Part shown: positions 1-8,359 of the stretch, piece by piece
Numbering within the stretch: the stretch's first letter is position 1
How the letters are laid out: each line of letters starts with the position of its first letter
Assembly: GCA_016201205.1 (NCBI GenBank)
Contig: JACQDF010000219.1
Span: forward strand, 1 to 64,000
Length of the DNA stretch: 64,000 bases
Origin: Acidobacteriota bacterium
GTDB lineage: Bacteria; Acidobacteriota; Terriglobia; Bryobacterales; Bryobacteraceae
Reading direction: 5' to 3'
Program-made: the position numbers and the translations under genes
Notes under the pieces: generated by a model
Databases searched by the model: none
What the model was told of the DNA's origin: nothing
What the model saw: only the letters and a program-made list of their open reading frames with translations

Positions 1-2882
1 CGCTTGCGCAGCGTCCACTGCAAGGCGTGGTAGTTGCCGCCGGCGATCGAGCTCCACGCCGACAGCGCGGAAAACTGCGGGTTCATCATCATGTTCGCCC
101 CCAGCCTTCCGCAGTCGGGATCGCAGAACTCGTCGATGTCCGCCAGCGCCGAGGTAAAATCGTTCGGATAGAACCGCGCCACCCGATACACCTGTTGCGT
201 CGCTGTCTCACTGGCGGTTCTGAAGTTGTTGAAGAAATTCTCGAAAAACGGAATGCGCCCCACGTTGGCGACCGGCGTGTTCGAATTCACCTGCTGCGCC
301 AGCAGGGAAGCTGCTTCAAAGTACGTCTGCCCGCTTTGCGGATCCGTCATGTTGGTCGGCATCGCGAGGTCGCGGTTCATCAGCGAACGCCGCGACTGCC
401 GCCCCACATAGCTCCCTTGCAGGAACCACCCCTTGCCGAACTCGCGTCCGATCGAGAAGTTCATGTTCATCGTGTAGGGCATCTGAAGCCCGTCGTCGAT
501 GGTGTTGGTGATGGCGAAACTGCCCGCGCCGCTGGCGGGGAACTGAATGGGAAACCCCCCAGGCAGAGCAGGCCGGATCAGTTCGGGCGGCAGGTTGTTG
601 AGGCCGGTGAACCGCGGTGCGTTGACGGCCGTCAACTGCCCGGACGGATTGGAGAGGGTGGACGCGAATCCGAAAGCGGACGTGTCATAGGTGCGCGACA
701 GCGGCTGGCCGATCACGTCGTAGAACATGCCCCAGCCGGCGCGAATCGACGTCTTTCCCGCGCCGCCGAAGAGGAGCCTGGAAAGGCCCTTCTCCGCGTC
801 GGGCGACCAGGCGATGGCAAACCGTGGCGCCACGTTGCGCTTGCGGAACGGATAGATGGGCCGCGCTTTCGGGTCGTTCTTGCTGATGAAAATAATCCGT
901 CCCGCTTCTTCCTGGCTCTTTCCCTGGTCCGCCAGCGCGCCGCGCTGATTGAACCATTGGCCCATCGGGATGTTGGTCGAGATTTGCACCCCGTTTGCTT
1001 CATGAATCGGCGGCATCAGGGACCAACGCAGCCCGTAGGTGAGCGTCAGATTTCGCTTCATACGCCAGGTGTCCTGGAAGTACATTTCGTACTCCTCGTT
1101 TCTGAAATCGCGTGAGATGGGAGCACCCACGGGCAGGACTTTGCCATCGATCGTGTAGTTGTATCGCGCCGTCCCCAGACTGACGATGCCCAGCAGGGCC
1201 ATCATGGCATCGTTGTAAGCTGTGCGATCCGACGGCGCCAGATCCGGCGGCTGGATGTCGGCCCCGGTGCCGCGCAGCCAGCTCACATTGGTGGAGGCGC
1301 TGTGAAACGAGCGCCCAAAGTTATTCGATTGGTTCGAGATAAACCGGAAGATAGCGCCAAACTGGAACGCATGCGAGCCCTTTGTCCAGTTCATGTCCTC
1401 GCCGAATTGGTGCAGCGGGAGCTGGCGGGAAATGCCCGTCGTCAGGCCATAGCGGTCGTTGATATTGCGGAAGCTTACCGCCGATGCCGATTGGATGCCC
1501 GTCGTCTCCCGAGACAGCCGTGTAATGCCGTAGCGGAAGTTGCTGAAGATGTTGGGGCCCAGCACGGCATTGTATCCGATGGCCAGTCCTTTGGCATTCG
1601 CCAGACTCGCATTGTTGGGCTGTTCGCCCGGGAATTGCGGAGATCCCGTGCTCCGGTCATTCTGCAACTGCCCGCGGAAGAACAGGTTGTGTTTCGCATT
1701 CACCGCGTAGTCGAAGCGCGCCGTATAAGTGTTCCAGCGTAATTGCAACGGCGCCACGAAACGGAACCCCTGGATGTTCAGGCCGTCGCCCAATGTAAAG
1801 TCGTTCGGCGCCGGGTAGGTGTTGAAAAGCTGCAACACCGCCGGATTCGGACCAATCCCCCGCGGGTCGATGCGGCTGCGAATATCCTGCGCCCCTAACC
1901 GCACCAGTTGCCCGTCCCTGTTCCTGTACTGCACAACTCCCTGCCGCAGAAGCTCCGAGGGAACCGTGCGGCTCACGTTTGCCTCGCTGCGGTCATTGCG
2001 CTGCTCCCAATTCAAGAAGAAAAAGAGCTTGTTCTTCCTGATTGGCCCGCCGGCGGAAGCGCCTGGCAGGTTGATCAGCAGCTTGGGTCTCTTCACGCCC
2101 GAAAGATTGTTGAAGAAATCATTCGCTGCCGTGGCCGTGTTGCGGTGATACCAATACGCCGACCCGTGCCAATCGTTGGAGCCGCTCTTGGTCACCAGCG
2201 ACACCTGCGCGCCCGAGCTGCGGCCCTGGTCGGCGTTGGCGTTGGTCGTGGTAGTGCGAAACTCCTGTACGGAATCAAGCGTCACCCGGAGGACGCTGGT
2301 GAACGCGGTCCGCTCCATCTGATCGTTCACGTCGATCCCGTCCAGCGTCACGTTGCCTTGATCGCTCTTGCCGCCATTGACGTTGCCGAACACGGTCACG
2401 CCGGGCTGCAATTGGAGAAGCCGTGTCACGTTGCGGGCAAACGAAGGCAATTGAAGGATCGGCATGCTGCCGATGGCGTTGCCCATGGAAGCATCGATCG
2501 TGTTTACCTGCACCGTCTCCGCCGAGACAGAGACCGTTTCCGCCACTGCCCCTACTTTTTCGAATTGCACGTTCACGGTGGTGGGCGTGTTCACCAGCAG
2601 AGCAATGTTGTTGACAATCACTTCCGCAAAGCCGGCCGCCTTACCGGTCAGCTTGTAGGTTCCGGGCTGCACTTGCGGGAACGCATAGCGCCCTTGCGAA
2701 TCGGAGGTCGTCTCGCGCCGGAGGCCTCGGTCGGCATCCTCGAGCACAAGCGTCGCGTTTGGAATTACTGCCCCGGTCGGGTCAGTAACGACGCCGCTTA
2801 ACTGGGTCAGTTGCTGGCCAGCAGCAGGCCAAACAGACACCAGCAGCGTGCACAACAGCAATGTGAAAGTTTTCTTGGTCAT
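1..2882 (-). CDS. TonB-dependent receptor, Oar-like, 3' end outside window
   Basis: Large outer-membrane receptor, absent from the ORF track because it runs off the window edge. Translating the minus strand from the ATG at 2882 gives a signal peptide (MTKKTFTLLLCTLLVSVWPA), then a carboxypeptidase-regulatory-like beta-sandwich (QLSGVVTDPTGAVIPNA...), then a plug-like segment (GNVTLDGIDVNDQ) and the start of a beta-barrel rich in aromatic residues. This is the Oar/CarboxypepD_reg TonB receptor family greatly expanded in Acidobacteriota, probably for uptake of carbohydrate or peptide polymers. The start has a purine-rich site (GGGGAAGGG) just upstream. About 960 codons are visible and the C-terminal barrel strand is missing. 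The substrate cannot be told. It is last in a leftward run after the PLP decarboxylase, 18 bp away. Confidence 0.9.
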   Translation of the reverse strand, partial: MTKKTFTLLLCTLLVSVWPAAGQQLTQLSGVVTDPTGAVIPNATLVLEDADRGLRRETTSDSQGRYAFPQVQPGTYKLTGKAAGFAEVIVNNIALLVNTPTTVNVQFEKVGAVAETVSVSAETVQVNTIDASMGNAIGSMPILQLPSFARNVTRLLQLQPGVTVFGNVNGGKSDQGNVTLDGIDVNDQMERTAFTSVLRVTLDSVQEFRTTTTNANADQGRSSGAQVSLVTKSGSNDWHGSAYWYHRNTATAANDFFNNLSGVKRPKLLINLPGASAGGPIRKNKLFFFLNWEQRNDRSEANVSRTVPSELLRQGVVQYRNRDGQLVRLGAQDIRSRIDPRGIGPNPAVLQLFNTYPAPNDFTLGDGLNIQGFRFVAPLQLRWNTYTARFDYAVNAKHNLFFRGQLQNDRSTGSPQFPGEQPNNASLANAKGLAIGYNAVLGPNIFSNFRYGITRLSRETTGIQSASAVSFRNINDRYGLTTGISRQLPLHQFGEDMNWTKGSHAFQFGAIFRFISNQSNNFGRSFHSASTNVSWLRGTGADIQPPDLAPSDRTAYNDAMMALLGIVSLGTARYNYTIDGKVLPVGAPISRDFRNEEYEMYFQDTWRMKRNLTLTYGLRWSLMPPIHEANGVQISTNIPMGQWFNQRGALADQGKSQEEAGRIIFISKNDPKARPIYPFRKRNVAPRFAIAWSPDAEKGLSRLLFGGAGKTSIRAGWGMFYDVIGQPLSRTYDTSAFGFASTLSNPSGQLTAVNAPRFTGLNNLPPELIRPALPGGFPIQFPASGAGSFAITNTIDDGLQMPYTMNMNFSIGREFGKGWFLQGSYVGRQSRRSLMNRDLAMPTNMTDPQSGQTYFEAASLLAQQVNSNTPVANVGRIPFFENFFNNFRTASETATQQVYRVARFYPNDFTSALADIDEFCDPDCGRLGANMMMNPQFSALSAWSSIAGGNYHALQWTLRK

Positions 2883-2900
2883 TCCCTTCCCCCTGTACGA

Positions 2901-4358
2901 TCACGAGTTCCGTGATTTCCCTCTTGTAACAGAATCCGGCACGGGATTCAAGCGGGGTGCGGCCAGCTCCCGCACCAGCCGCCACGTTTCGTCGATGTCC
3001 GCCTGCGTCGTGTGGATGTTGCCGATGGCCCATCGCAGCACAAACCTGCCGTTCAGCACCGTATGCGAAAAGAACGCCTGGCCTGTCCCGTTCAGCTCGT
3101 CAAGCAGCAGGCGGTTGAGCTCGTCGGACCCTTTCAGCCGGAAGCAAACCAGCGACATCGGCGTGGGAGCGCACAGCTCGAAGCGGCCGTCGGCCTCGAT
3201 GCGGCTGGCCAGCGTCCGCGCCATTTGAATATGGTTGCGGATGATGGCCGCGATCCGCTCCCGCCCGAAATAGCGCATGACGAACCACAGTTTCAACGCG
3301 CGGAAGCGGCGGCCGAGCGGGACGCCGTAATCCATGTAATTGACCACGCGCGGATCTTCGGCGGTGCGGAGGTACTCGGGCACAAGGGTCAGAGCATTCT
3401 TAAGCACATCCGGCCGCCGGATGTAGAACGCGCTCAGGTCAATCGGCGTGAACAGCCATTTATGCGGATTGATCACGAAAGAGTGCGCCCGGTCGACCCC
3501 CTCGAGCGCCTGCCGGTGTTCCGGCACCAGAGCGGCATGCCCGCCATAGGCTCCGTCCACATGCAGCCAAAGATCCTCCTGCTCACAGATATTCGCAATC
3601 TCCGGAACAGGGTCGATGCTGGTGGTCGACGTTGTCCCGACGGTGGCGACGACGCAGAACGGACGCTTGCCCGCGGCGCGGTCCTGGCGGATCGCATCGT
3701 GCAGAGCTTCCGGGCGCATACGGAACGCTTCGTCCACGCAAATCTTGCGCACGTTTCGCTGGCCGACGCCGATGGCGAGAGCGCCTTTTTCCACTGAGGA
3801 ATGCGCCTGTTCGGAGGTGTACAGCACGAAGTCATTTGCCGCCCCTTCGACGCGCGCCGCCGGGTCCGCCATCGCCCTGGCAGCCAGAATCGCATGCATC
3901 GTGCTGGTGGAAGCGGTGTCGTGGATCATGCCGAAGAACGACTCCGGCAGACCAAGCCACTGGCGAAGCCACTTCATCGTCACCTGCTCCAGCTCCGTCA
4001 CCGCGGGCGAGGACTTCCATAACATGCCGTTCATGTTCAGCGTTGCAATCAGCATTTCGGCGAGGATTCCGGGACCGCTGCTGGAGACGGAGAAATAAGA
4101 AAAGAAGCGTGGATGATTCCACACGGCGCAATGGGGCGCCACCAGGCTGCGAAAGTCATCGAGAATCTGCTCGATTGGCTCGCCATGATCCGGCGCAGAC
4201 GAAGGAAGCCGGCCGGCCAGGTCGCCAGGGGGGAACGGCGGGCAAACCGGATAGCGGCGCGGGTCGGCGAGAAAATCCGCGATCCAGTCGACAACCTCAT
4301 GCCCGGCGCGGCGGAACTCCTCGCTGGGCATGTCGGCGGACAGAGGTTCAACGGCCAT
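2901..4358 (-). CDS. PLP-dependent aromatic-L-amino-acid decarboxylase family
   Basis: Group II pyridoxal-phosphate decarboxylase of 485 aa, the usual AADC/tyrosine decarboxylase length. The N-terminal region (EFRRAGHEVVDWIADFL) is the typical AADC start. HVDGAYGG near residue 266 holds the Asp that contacts the PLP ring nitrogen, and INPHKW puts the Schiff-base Lys at about residue 300. It would convert an aromatic amino acid to its amine plus CO2 in the cytoplasm; substrate preference (Tyr, Trp, Phe, Dopa) is not visible. It lies 9 bp after the DHDPS-family gene on the same strand, so co-transcription is likely, though no shared pathway is obvious. Confidence 0.88.
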   Translation of the reverse strand: MAVEPLSADMPSEEFRRAGHEVVDWIADFLADPRRYPVCPPFPPGDLAGRLPSSAPDHGEPIEQILDDFRSLVAPHCAVWNHPRFFSYFSVSSSGPGILAEMLIATLNMNGMLWKSSPAVTELEQVTMKWLRQWLGLPESFFGMIHDTASTSTMHAILAARAMADPAARVEGAANDFVLYTSEQAHSSVEKGALAIGVGQRNVRKICVDEAFRMRPEALHDAIRQDRAAGKRPFCVVATVGTTSTTSIDPVPEIANICEQEDLWLHVDGAYGGHAALVPEHRQALEGVDRAHSFVINPHKWLFTPIDLSAFYIRRPDVLKNALTLVPEYLRTAEDPRVVNYMDYGVPLGRRFRALKLWFVMRYFGRERIAAIIRNHIQMARTLASRIEADGRFELCAPTPMSLVCFRLKGSDELNRLLLDELNGTGQAFFSHTVLNGRFVLRWAIGNIHTTQADIDETWRLVRELAAPRLNPVPDSVTRGKSRNS

Positions 4359-4367
4359 AAGGCAATG

Positions 4368-5276
4368 CTACGCCCCGGCCGCCTCCTGTTGCACCACCGG
4401 CAGCCATCCCCGGAACCATTCGCGGAATTCGCCGGCGATTTGCTCAGTGGCCGGGGCAAGCGGATTGGCGCGCCGGCCCATCTTCAAGCCGCGAACGCTG
4501 AGCGCCTCGCGAATGCCATAGGGGCCGGGGAACTGGTCGATGCGGCTCATGAACTCGTCCAGCCGCGCGCTCAGCCGGACGATGCGCGCGTCGTGACTGG
4601 CGCGAACCGCTTCTTCCAACGCAATCATCAGCTCGGGGACGGCGCAGGCGCATCCGGAGATGACGCCTGGCGCGCCGGCTGCCAGGCCGCGCACGAAGAG
4701 CGCGTCATTGCCCACCAGCACCGTGAAGTCGCGTTTGGCTCGCGCCTGCAACAATCGCCAGAGATAATTCCAGTCGCCGCTCGAGTCCTTGATTCCGGCG
4801 TAGCGGCCTTCAAGCAGCATCTCCTCAGCCACCTCAACCGGGATGGCGTTGTTGTAAGCCGGCAGGTTGTAGAGCAGCAGAGGAACGTCGTTGCCGATTC
4901 CTTCCGCGAATTCCACCAGGTACTCGCGTATCTCGGCGGCGCCATAGCGGAAATAGTAAGGGGGCTGCATCAGGATGCCGGCCGCGCCGTTGGCCCGGGC
5001 GTGGCCGGCGATCGTTTCCGCCTCTTCCAGGCAGGCGCAGGTGGCGTTGATGATCACCGGGACGCGGCTGCGCTTGATCGCCATCTGCGCCAGCCGGACG
5101 CGGTCCTCGACGCTGAAGTTCGGGAATTCGCCGGTGGCGCCGAAGAGCACGATTCCGCTGACGCGACGCCCGCACAGGAAATCGACCACTTCGAGAGCCG
5201 CGCCCATATCCATTTGATAGGCATCGGCGCGGGAGGGTGTGACTGCGGCGGCAAGAACACCTTGGAACGGGAGCAT
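4368..5276 (-). CDS. Dihydrodipicolinate synthase/N-acetylneuraminate lyase family aldolase
   Basis: Class I aldolase TIM barrel of 302 aa. GATGE (46-50) is the carboxylate-binding loop of the DHDPS/NAL family, YNLPA carries the catalytic Tyr (about 136), and GIKDSSGD carries the Schiff-base Lys (about 163). The family condenses or cleaves pyruvate with an aldehyde. Without a lysine-pathway neighbour I would not call it dapA; a sugar-acid or amino-sugar aldolase is equally possible. It sits 9 bp upstream of the decarboxylase and about 54 bp after the metallophosphoesterase, all on the same strand. A TATTCT/TACAAT-like -10 lies about 12-20 bp before the ATG. Confidence 0.88.
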   Translation of the reverse strand: MLPFQGVLAAAVTPSRADAYQMDMGAALEVVDFLCGRRVSGIVLFGATGEFPNFSVEDRVRLAQMAIKRSRVPVIINATCACLEEAETIAGHARANGAAGILMQPPYYFRYGAAEIREYLVEFAEGIGNDVPLLLYNLPAYNNAIPVEVAEEMLLEGRYAGIKDSSGDWNYLWRLLQARAKRDFTVLVGNDALFVRGLAAGAPGVISGCACAVPELMIALEEAVRASHDARIVRLSARLDEFMSRIDQFPGPYGIREALSVRGLKMGRRANPLAPATEQIAGEFREWFRGWLPVVQQEAAGA

Positions 5277-5330
5277 GGACTGGATAGAATATTGTATCGC
5301 CTGTCGCGCAGCGCTCCGGGACGCGCTGGT

Positions 5331-5933
5331 TCAGGCCTGGGCTACATGCAGCAGATGCCCGCGCTTGCCCACGTTGACGCCAATGGTGGCGCCGATCTGC
5401 GCTTTGGCGCCTTCAGCCTCGTGGATGTGGCCGCAAAAGAAGTACACCGGCTGATGCTTGTCGAGGAATTCCTTGACCGCCGTGCTGCCGAAATGCAGCC
5501 CCTGGCCCGCGCAATCGAGCAACGTGCCCTTTGGGGGGCAGTGGCAGATGAGAATCAGCGGTTTCAGGGAAGCGAACGGCGCCAGCCGCTCGGCGAGCTC
5601 CTTCTCGCTGTACTCGCCCGGTGTGTTGAACGGCGTCGGGTTCGAATAGCCGAGAGCGGCGATCTGATATCCGCCGGCTGCCATCGACTTGCCATGGAAA
5701 TTCACAAAGCCGTGCCGCTCGCACATCCGGGCGATGTCGCGGTCTGACTCATGATTGCCCGGGATCACGTACATCTTCTCCTTGCGGCGCGCCAGGATTC
5801 CGCCCACGCGGTCGAAGCCCTTGGCCCAGCTCACCATGTCGCCGGCGGCGAAGTAGCAGTCGGCCTCGATCTCCATGAGGCGATCGAGCGCCTCCAGGTC
5901 GCTGTGAATATCGGAGAAGACGAGCAGGCGCAT
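5331..5933 (-). CDS. Calcineurin-like metallophosphoesterase
   Basis: Compact 200-aa metallophosphoesterase with the full metal-binding motif set in order: SDIHSD near the N-terminus, AAGDMV, GNHES, ICHCPP and CGHIHE near the C-terminus. No signal peptide, so cytoplasmic. The family (MJ0936/YfcE-like) hydrolyses phosphodiesters or phosphomonoesters; substrate unknown. The start ATG lies only 5 bp downstream of a TAGAAT -10-like box on the minus strand, which would give a leaderless message. Its start is 2 bp from the start assigned to the divergent HipA-like remnant, suggesting that foreign DNA joined exactly at this promoter. Confidence 0.85.
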   Translation of the reverse strand: MRLLVFSDIHSDLEALDRLMEIEADCYFAAGDMVSWAKGFDRVGGILARRKEKMYVIPGNHESDRDIARMCERHGFVNFHGKSMAAGGYQIAALGYSNPTPFNTPGEYSEKELAERLAPFASLKPLILICHCPPKGTLLDCAGQGLHFGSTAVKEFLDKHQPVYFFCGHIHEAEGAKAQIGATIGVNVGKRGHLLHVAQA

Positions 5934-5935
5934 AT

Positions 5936-6589
5936 TTGATTCTATGCCGCTCCGCGGTCCACGGCGCCGGTGAGGATTGGGCGGAAAAGGTTTGTGCGGA
6001 GATTGCCCACCGCATCGGACTGCCGCACGCCAGATACGATCTTGCTCAGTGGCACTCGCCGGGCGGTCCGGTTTACGGCGTTCGCTCTTGGAGCTTCTGC
6101 ACAGATGGCGGGACTCTAATCCATGGAAACGAGCTGTTGGCGGAAGCCGATCTGGACTATTCGACCGGCGTTTCGAGGTTCCGGCAGTCTAAGCACACTG
6201 CTGACAGGGTAGTAGGTGCGCTCCAGCGTCACAAGCCAAAGGTTCCTCTGGATTGGTCGCCTCCCGTCTGGCTTGAACGGCTCAGTACTCGAGATCAGAA
6301 TTACGCCGTTGCTGCCTACGCAGCAAAAGCGCGGTCAGCGCTCTATCGCAGCGAAGGGGACGATAAGCCAATGGGGACATTGGATGCATTTCTGGAAGTG
6401 GCGCGGCGCAAACGAAGCACTGGGCTGCATTGGATCGCCACTCTCGAAGGGATTCCGGATTCCGAACTCGTTATACTGGTGGACAGAGTGCCGCCTACAC
6501 GGATTACGCCGACCTCAGCGGAATTTGCCAAGAAACTAATCCTGGCGAACAGGGCCAGGTTGAGCCAAGCCAAGGCGTCCTTGCTATGA
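5936..6589 (+). CDS. HipA-like kinase remnant lacking N-lobe and catalytic loop
   Basis: 217-aa ORF from a TTG codon. The segments GEDWAEKVCAEIAHRIGLPH, YGVRSWSF, LIHGNELL and the C-terminal DRVPPTRITPTSAEFAKKL resemble the HipA-like single-gene family that travels with HIRAN proteins. From memory of that family, two parts are missing: about 40 residues of nucleotide-binding N-lobe before GEDWAEK, and the block with the kinase catalytic signature (N-x-D-R-H-x-x-N and DH-A-S-S) that should lie between LDWSPPVW and LERLST. The ORF is otherwise open, so it may still be translated, but a kinase without these motifs should be inactive. It is translationally coupled (ATGA) to the HIRAN gene. Probably a decaying defence or toxin module. 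Confidence 0.6.
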   Translation: MILCRSAVHGAGEDWAEKVCAEIAHRIGLPHARYDLAQWHSPGGPVYGVRSWSFCTDGGTLIHGNELLAEADLDYSTGVSRFRQSKHTADRVVGALQRHKPKVPLDWSPPVWLERLSTRDQNYAVAAYAAKARSALYRSEGDDKPMGTLDAFLEVARRKRSTGLHWIATLEGIPDSELVILVDRVPPTRITPTSAEFAKKLILANRARLSQAKASLL

Positions 6590-7368
6590 GGGTATTCTTC
6601 GTTGCCTGGCAGGACCCGGAGCGCCGGAAGTGGTATCCCGTCGCCCGTTTGGAGTTTTGCCCCGGACACTATGAGTTCGTATACACGAAAGGGGCGGAAC
6701 AGGCCCAAAGAGAAGCTGGATTCGAACCTCTCGCATCGTTCCCTGACTTGCGAAAGATGTACGTATCGCAGAAGTTGTTCCCACTGATTTCGAACCGCCT
6801 GCTGACGGAGAACAGGCCAGAATACCAGGACTACTTGGAGTGGCTGAGCTTACCTGCGAATGAACGCGACCCGGCGGTCATCCTGGCGAGGAATGGCGGA
6901 CGGCGGGTCACGGACACCCTCGAGGTGTTTCCACGTCCGGAGCAAACTGAACAAGGGTACCAGGTGCACTTCCTTCTGCATGGGCTGAGGCACATGCCGG
7001 AAGCCGCCGTCGAGCGTACGCTCAAGCTGCAACCCGATGAGAGGCTCCTTCCAATGATTGATCTTCAGAATCCAAGAGATCCGGAAGCCATTGCTTTGTG
7101 TACTGCTGAGACCTCGCAGAAAGACGTGCATGTGATCGGGTATTGTCCGCGCTACCTAAGAAGAGACTTTCGGAAGCTCTTGAAGACGGAGGAGCAGTCG
7201 TTCAAGGTCACGGTGGTCCGTGTAAACCCTCCGCCCGCGCCTCTTCAGTTTCGAGTGTTGTGCAGGGCATCGACAAAATGGCCAGCCGATTTTGAGCCCT
7301 TCAGCGACATCGAATATGAGCCTCGTGAAACGGAAGACGTGGAGGCCGTCTCGGCGCCGTCACGGTAG
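6586..7368 (+). CDS. HIRAN domain-containing protein
   Basis: 260 aa from the ATG that overlaps the preceding stop (ATGA at 6586-6589); the longer ORF-track start at 6430 lies inside the upstream gene. The N-terminal half (FFVAWQDPERRKWYPVARL, FVYTKGAEQAQ, PEYQDYLEWL) is the conserved region of stand-alone bacterial HIRAN proteins. The C-terminal half (VIGYCPRYLRRDF, RVNPPPAPLQ, WPADFEPFSD) is the HIRAN beta-barrel, which in eukaryotic HLTF/Rad5 binds 3' DNA ends. The protein looks intact although its partner is degraded. I infer a DNA-end-binding component of a two-gene accessory module inserted beside the metallophosphoesterase. Confidence 0.75.
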   Translation: MRVFFVAWQDPERRKWYPVARLEFCPGHYEFVYTKGAEQAQREAGFEPLASFPDLRKMYVSQKLFPLISNRLLTENRPEYQDYLEWLSLPANERDPAVILARNGGRRVTDTLEVFPRPEQTEQGYQVHFLLHGLRHMPEAAVERTLKLQPDERLLPMIDLQNPRDPEAIALCTAETSQKDVHVIGYCPRYLRRDFRKLLKTEEQSFKVTVVRVNPPPAPLQFRVLCRASTKWPADFEPFSDIEYEPRETEDVEAVSAPSR

Positions 7369-7387
7369 TCCGGCTCATCGGCGTCAT

Positions 7388-8314
7388 TCATTCGACGAGA
7401 AGCGCCTTCTTCCTCACCCAATCCTGCGTCTCGCGATTCAAGCGTGCAACTTCAGCCAGAAACTTGGGATCCCCCTCGTCCGGCTCGCCCAGAAAGCCGC
7501 GCCTGCGGGCGCGGTTGCGCAGATACGCGCCGCAGACGTGCCATCCGATGCAGGCGGGGAATTCGCGAAGGGTGCGCAGCATCGCGCCGTAGTCGGCCGC
7601 CCACTCGCTCTGCGGCAGCTTGTTCCAGCTCGCCGGCGCGCAATCGGCCAGCAGGAGCGGCTTGCCTGTCACCGCGTGAAACCGCTCGAAGCCGCGACGC
7701 ACTTCGTCCGGCGGCGCGAAGAACTGGAAGCTCATCACATCGACATAAGGCCTGGCCGCCAGCAGCACCTCATCCGGCAGCGGCGCCCGAGCTTCATAGC
7801 GGTCTTAAGAGAATCAGGTGATTCCTGTCATAACGGCGGATGGCATCGTGCGTCACCTGGTAATAGCGCGACGCCAGCGCGGACAGCTCGTCGCGGCCAG
7901 TCCGGCTGTCGAGCTTTGCCGGATCGAAGATTGGCTGCTTGTACTGCTGCGCGCGGGTATGCACCCACGTCGGGCAATCAGAGTAGAAGTAGCCGATGAG
8001 TCTTGGATCATCCGCCATGCGCTGGCAGGAGTCGCGAGCCACGTAGTCGCACCACTCCTCGAAATCCTTGCTGAAGAAATCGGGATAGCGCGTCTCGACT
8101 TCCCACTGGTGGATCTCGGCGAATGGCAGCAGGTGGCAATACGGCATCCCAAGCCACTGATACTGCTCATGGAAAAAGTTGCGCGAATGGCGGTGAATCG
8201 ACGGCGTGCGGACCAGTGGCCGCCCTGCCGCGCCACCTGAAAGAAGGCTTGCGAGCGCTGAGCGAAGGCTCCGCAAAGACTGGCCCATTCTCTTCTCGTC
8301 AGCAGTTGCGCCAT
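7388..8314 (-). pseudogene. Broken glycoside-hydrolase-like (agarase-type) protein
   Basis: Two ORFs on the minus strand carry consecutive parts of one (beta/alpha)8 hydrolase-like protein. The upstream part contains HEQYQWLGMPYCHLLPF and DDPRLIGYFYSDCP and ends RRYDRNHLILLRPL. The downstream part continues in another frame as DRYEARAPLPDEVLLAARPYV..., with TGKPLLLADCA and FPACIGWHVCGAY. One extra base (or two lost) around 7803 (CTCTTAAGACCG) explains the break. At the far 5' end a third frame starts MAQLLTRREWASLCGAFA, which looks like the original export signal, so sequence between the signal and the hydrolase domain is also lost. Family assignment is tentative. Not expected to be functional. 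Confidence 0.7.
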
Positions 8315-8359
8315 GGGCTACACGGTATCATGAAGGTGGCCGCCGCGAGTAGGAATCCC

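Noticed and set aside
4113-5747. 544-aa plus-strand ORF, and similar long shadows (2901-4358 and 10088-11905 antisense regions)
   Set aside because: They run antisense to genes with clear family motifs and have Arg/Gly/Ala-rich, motif-free translations, as expected from high-GC shadows.
7790-7810. TGA inside the hydrolase pseudogene as selenocysteine
   Set aside because: The downstream protein is in a different frame and homologous text resumes before the TGA, so a frameshift is the cause.
8123-8359. N-terminal extension of kgd to 8123
   Set aside because: It is antisense to the hydrolase pseudogene, and Kgd family similarity starts around NRWLEDELF.
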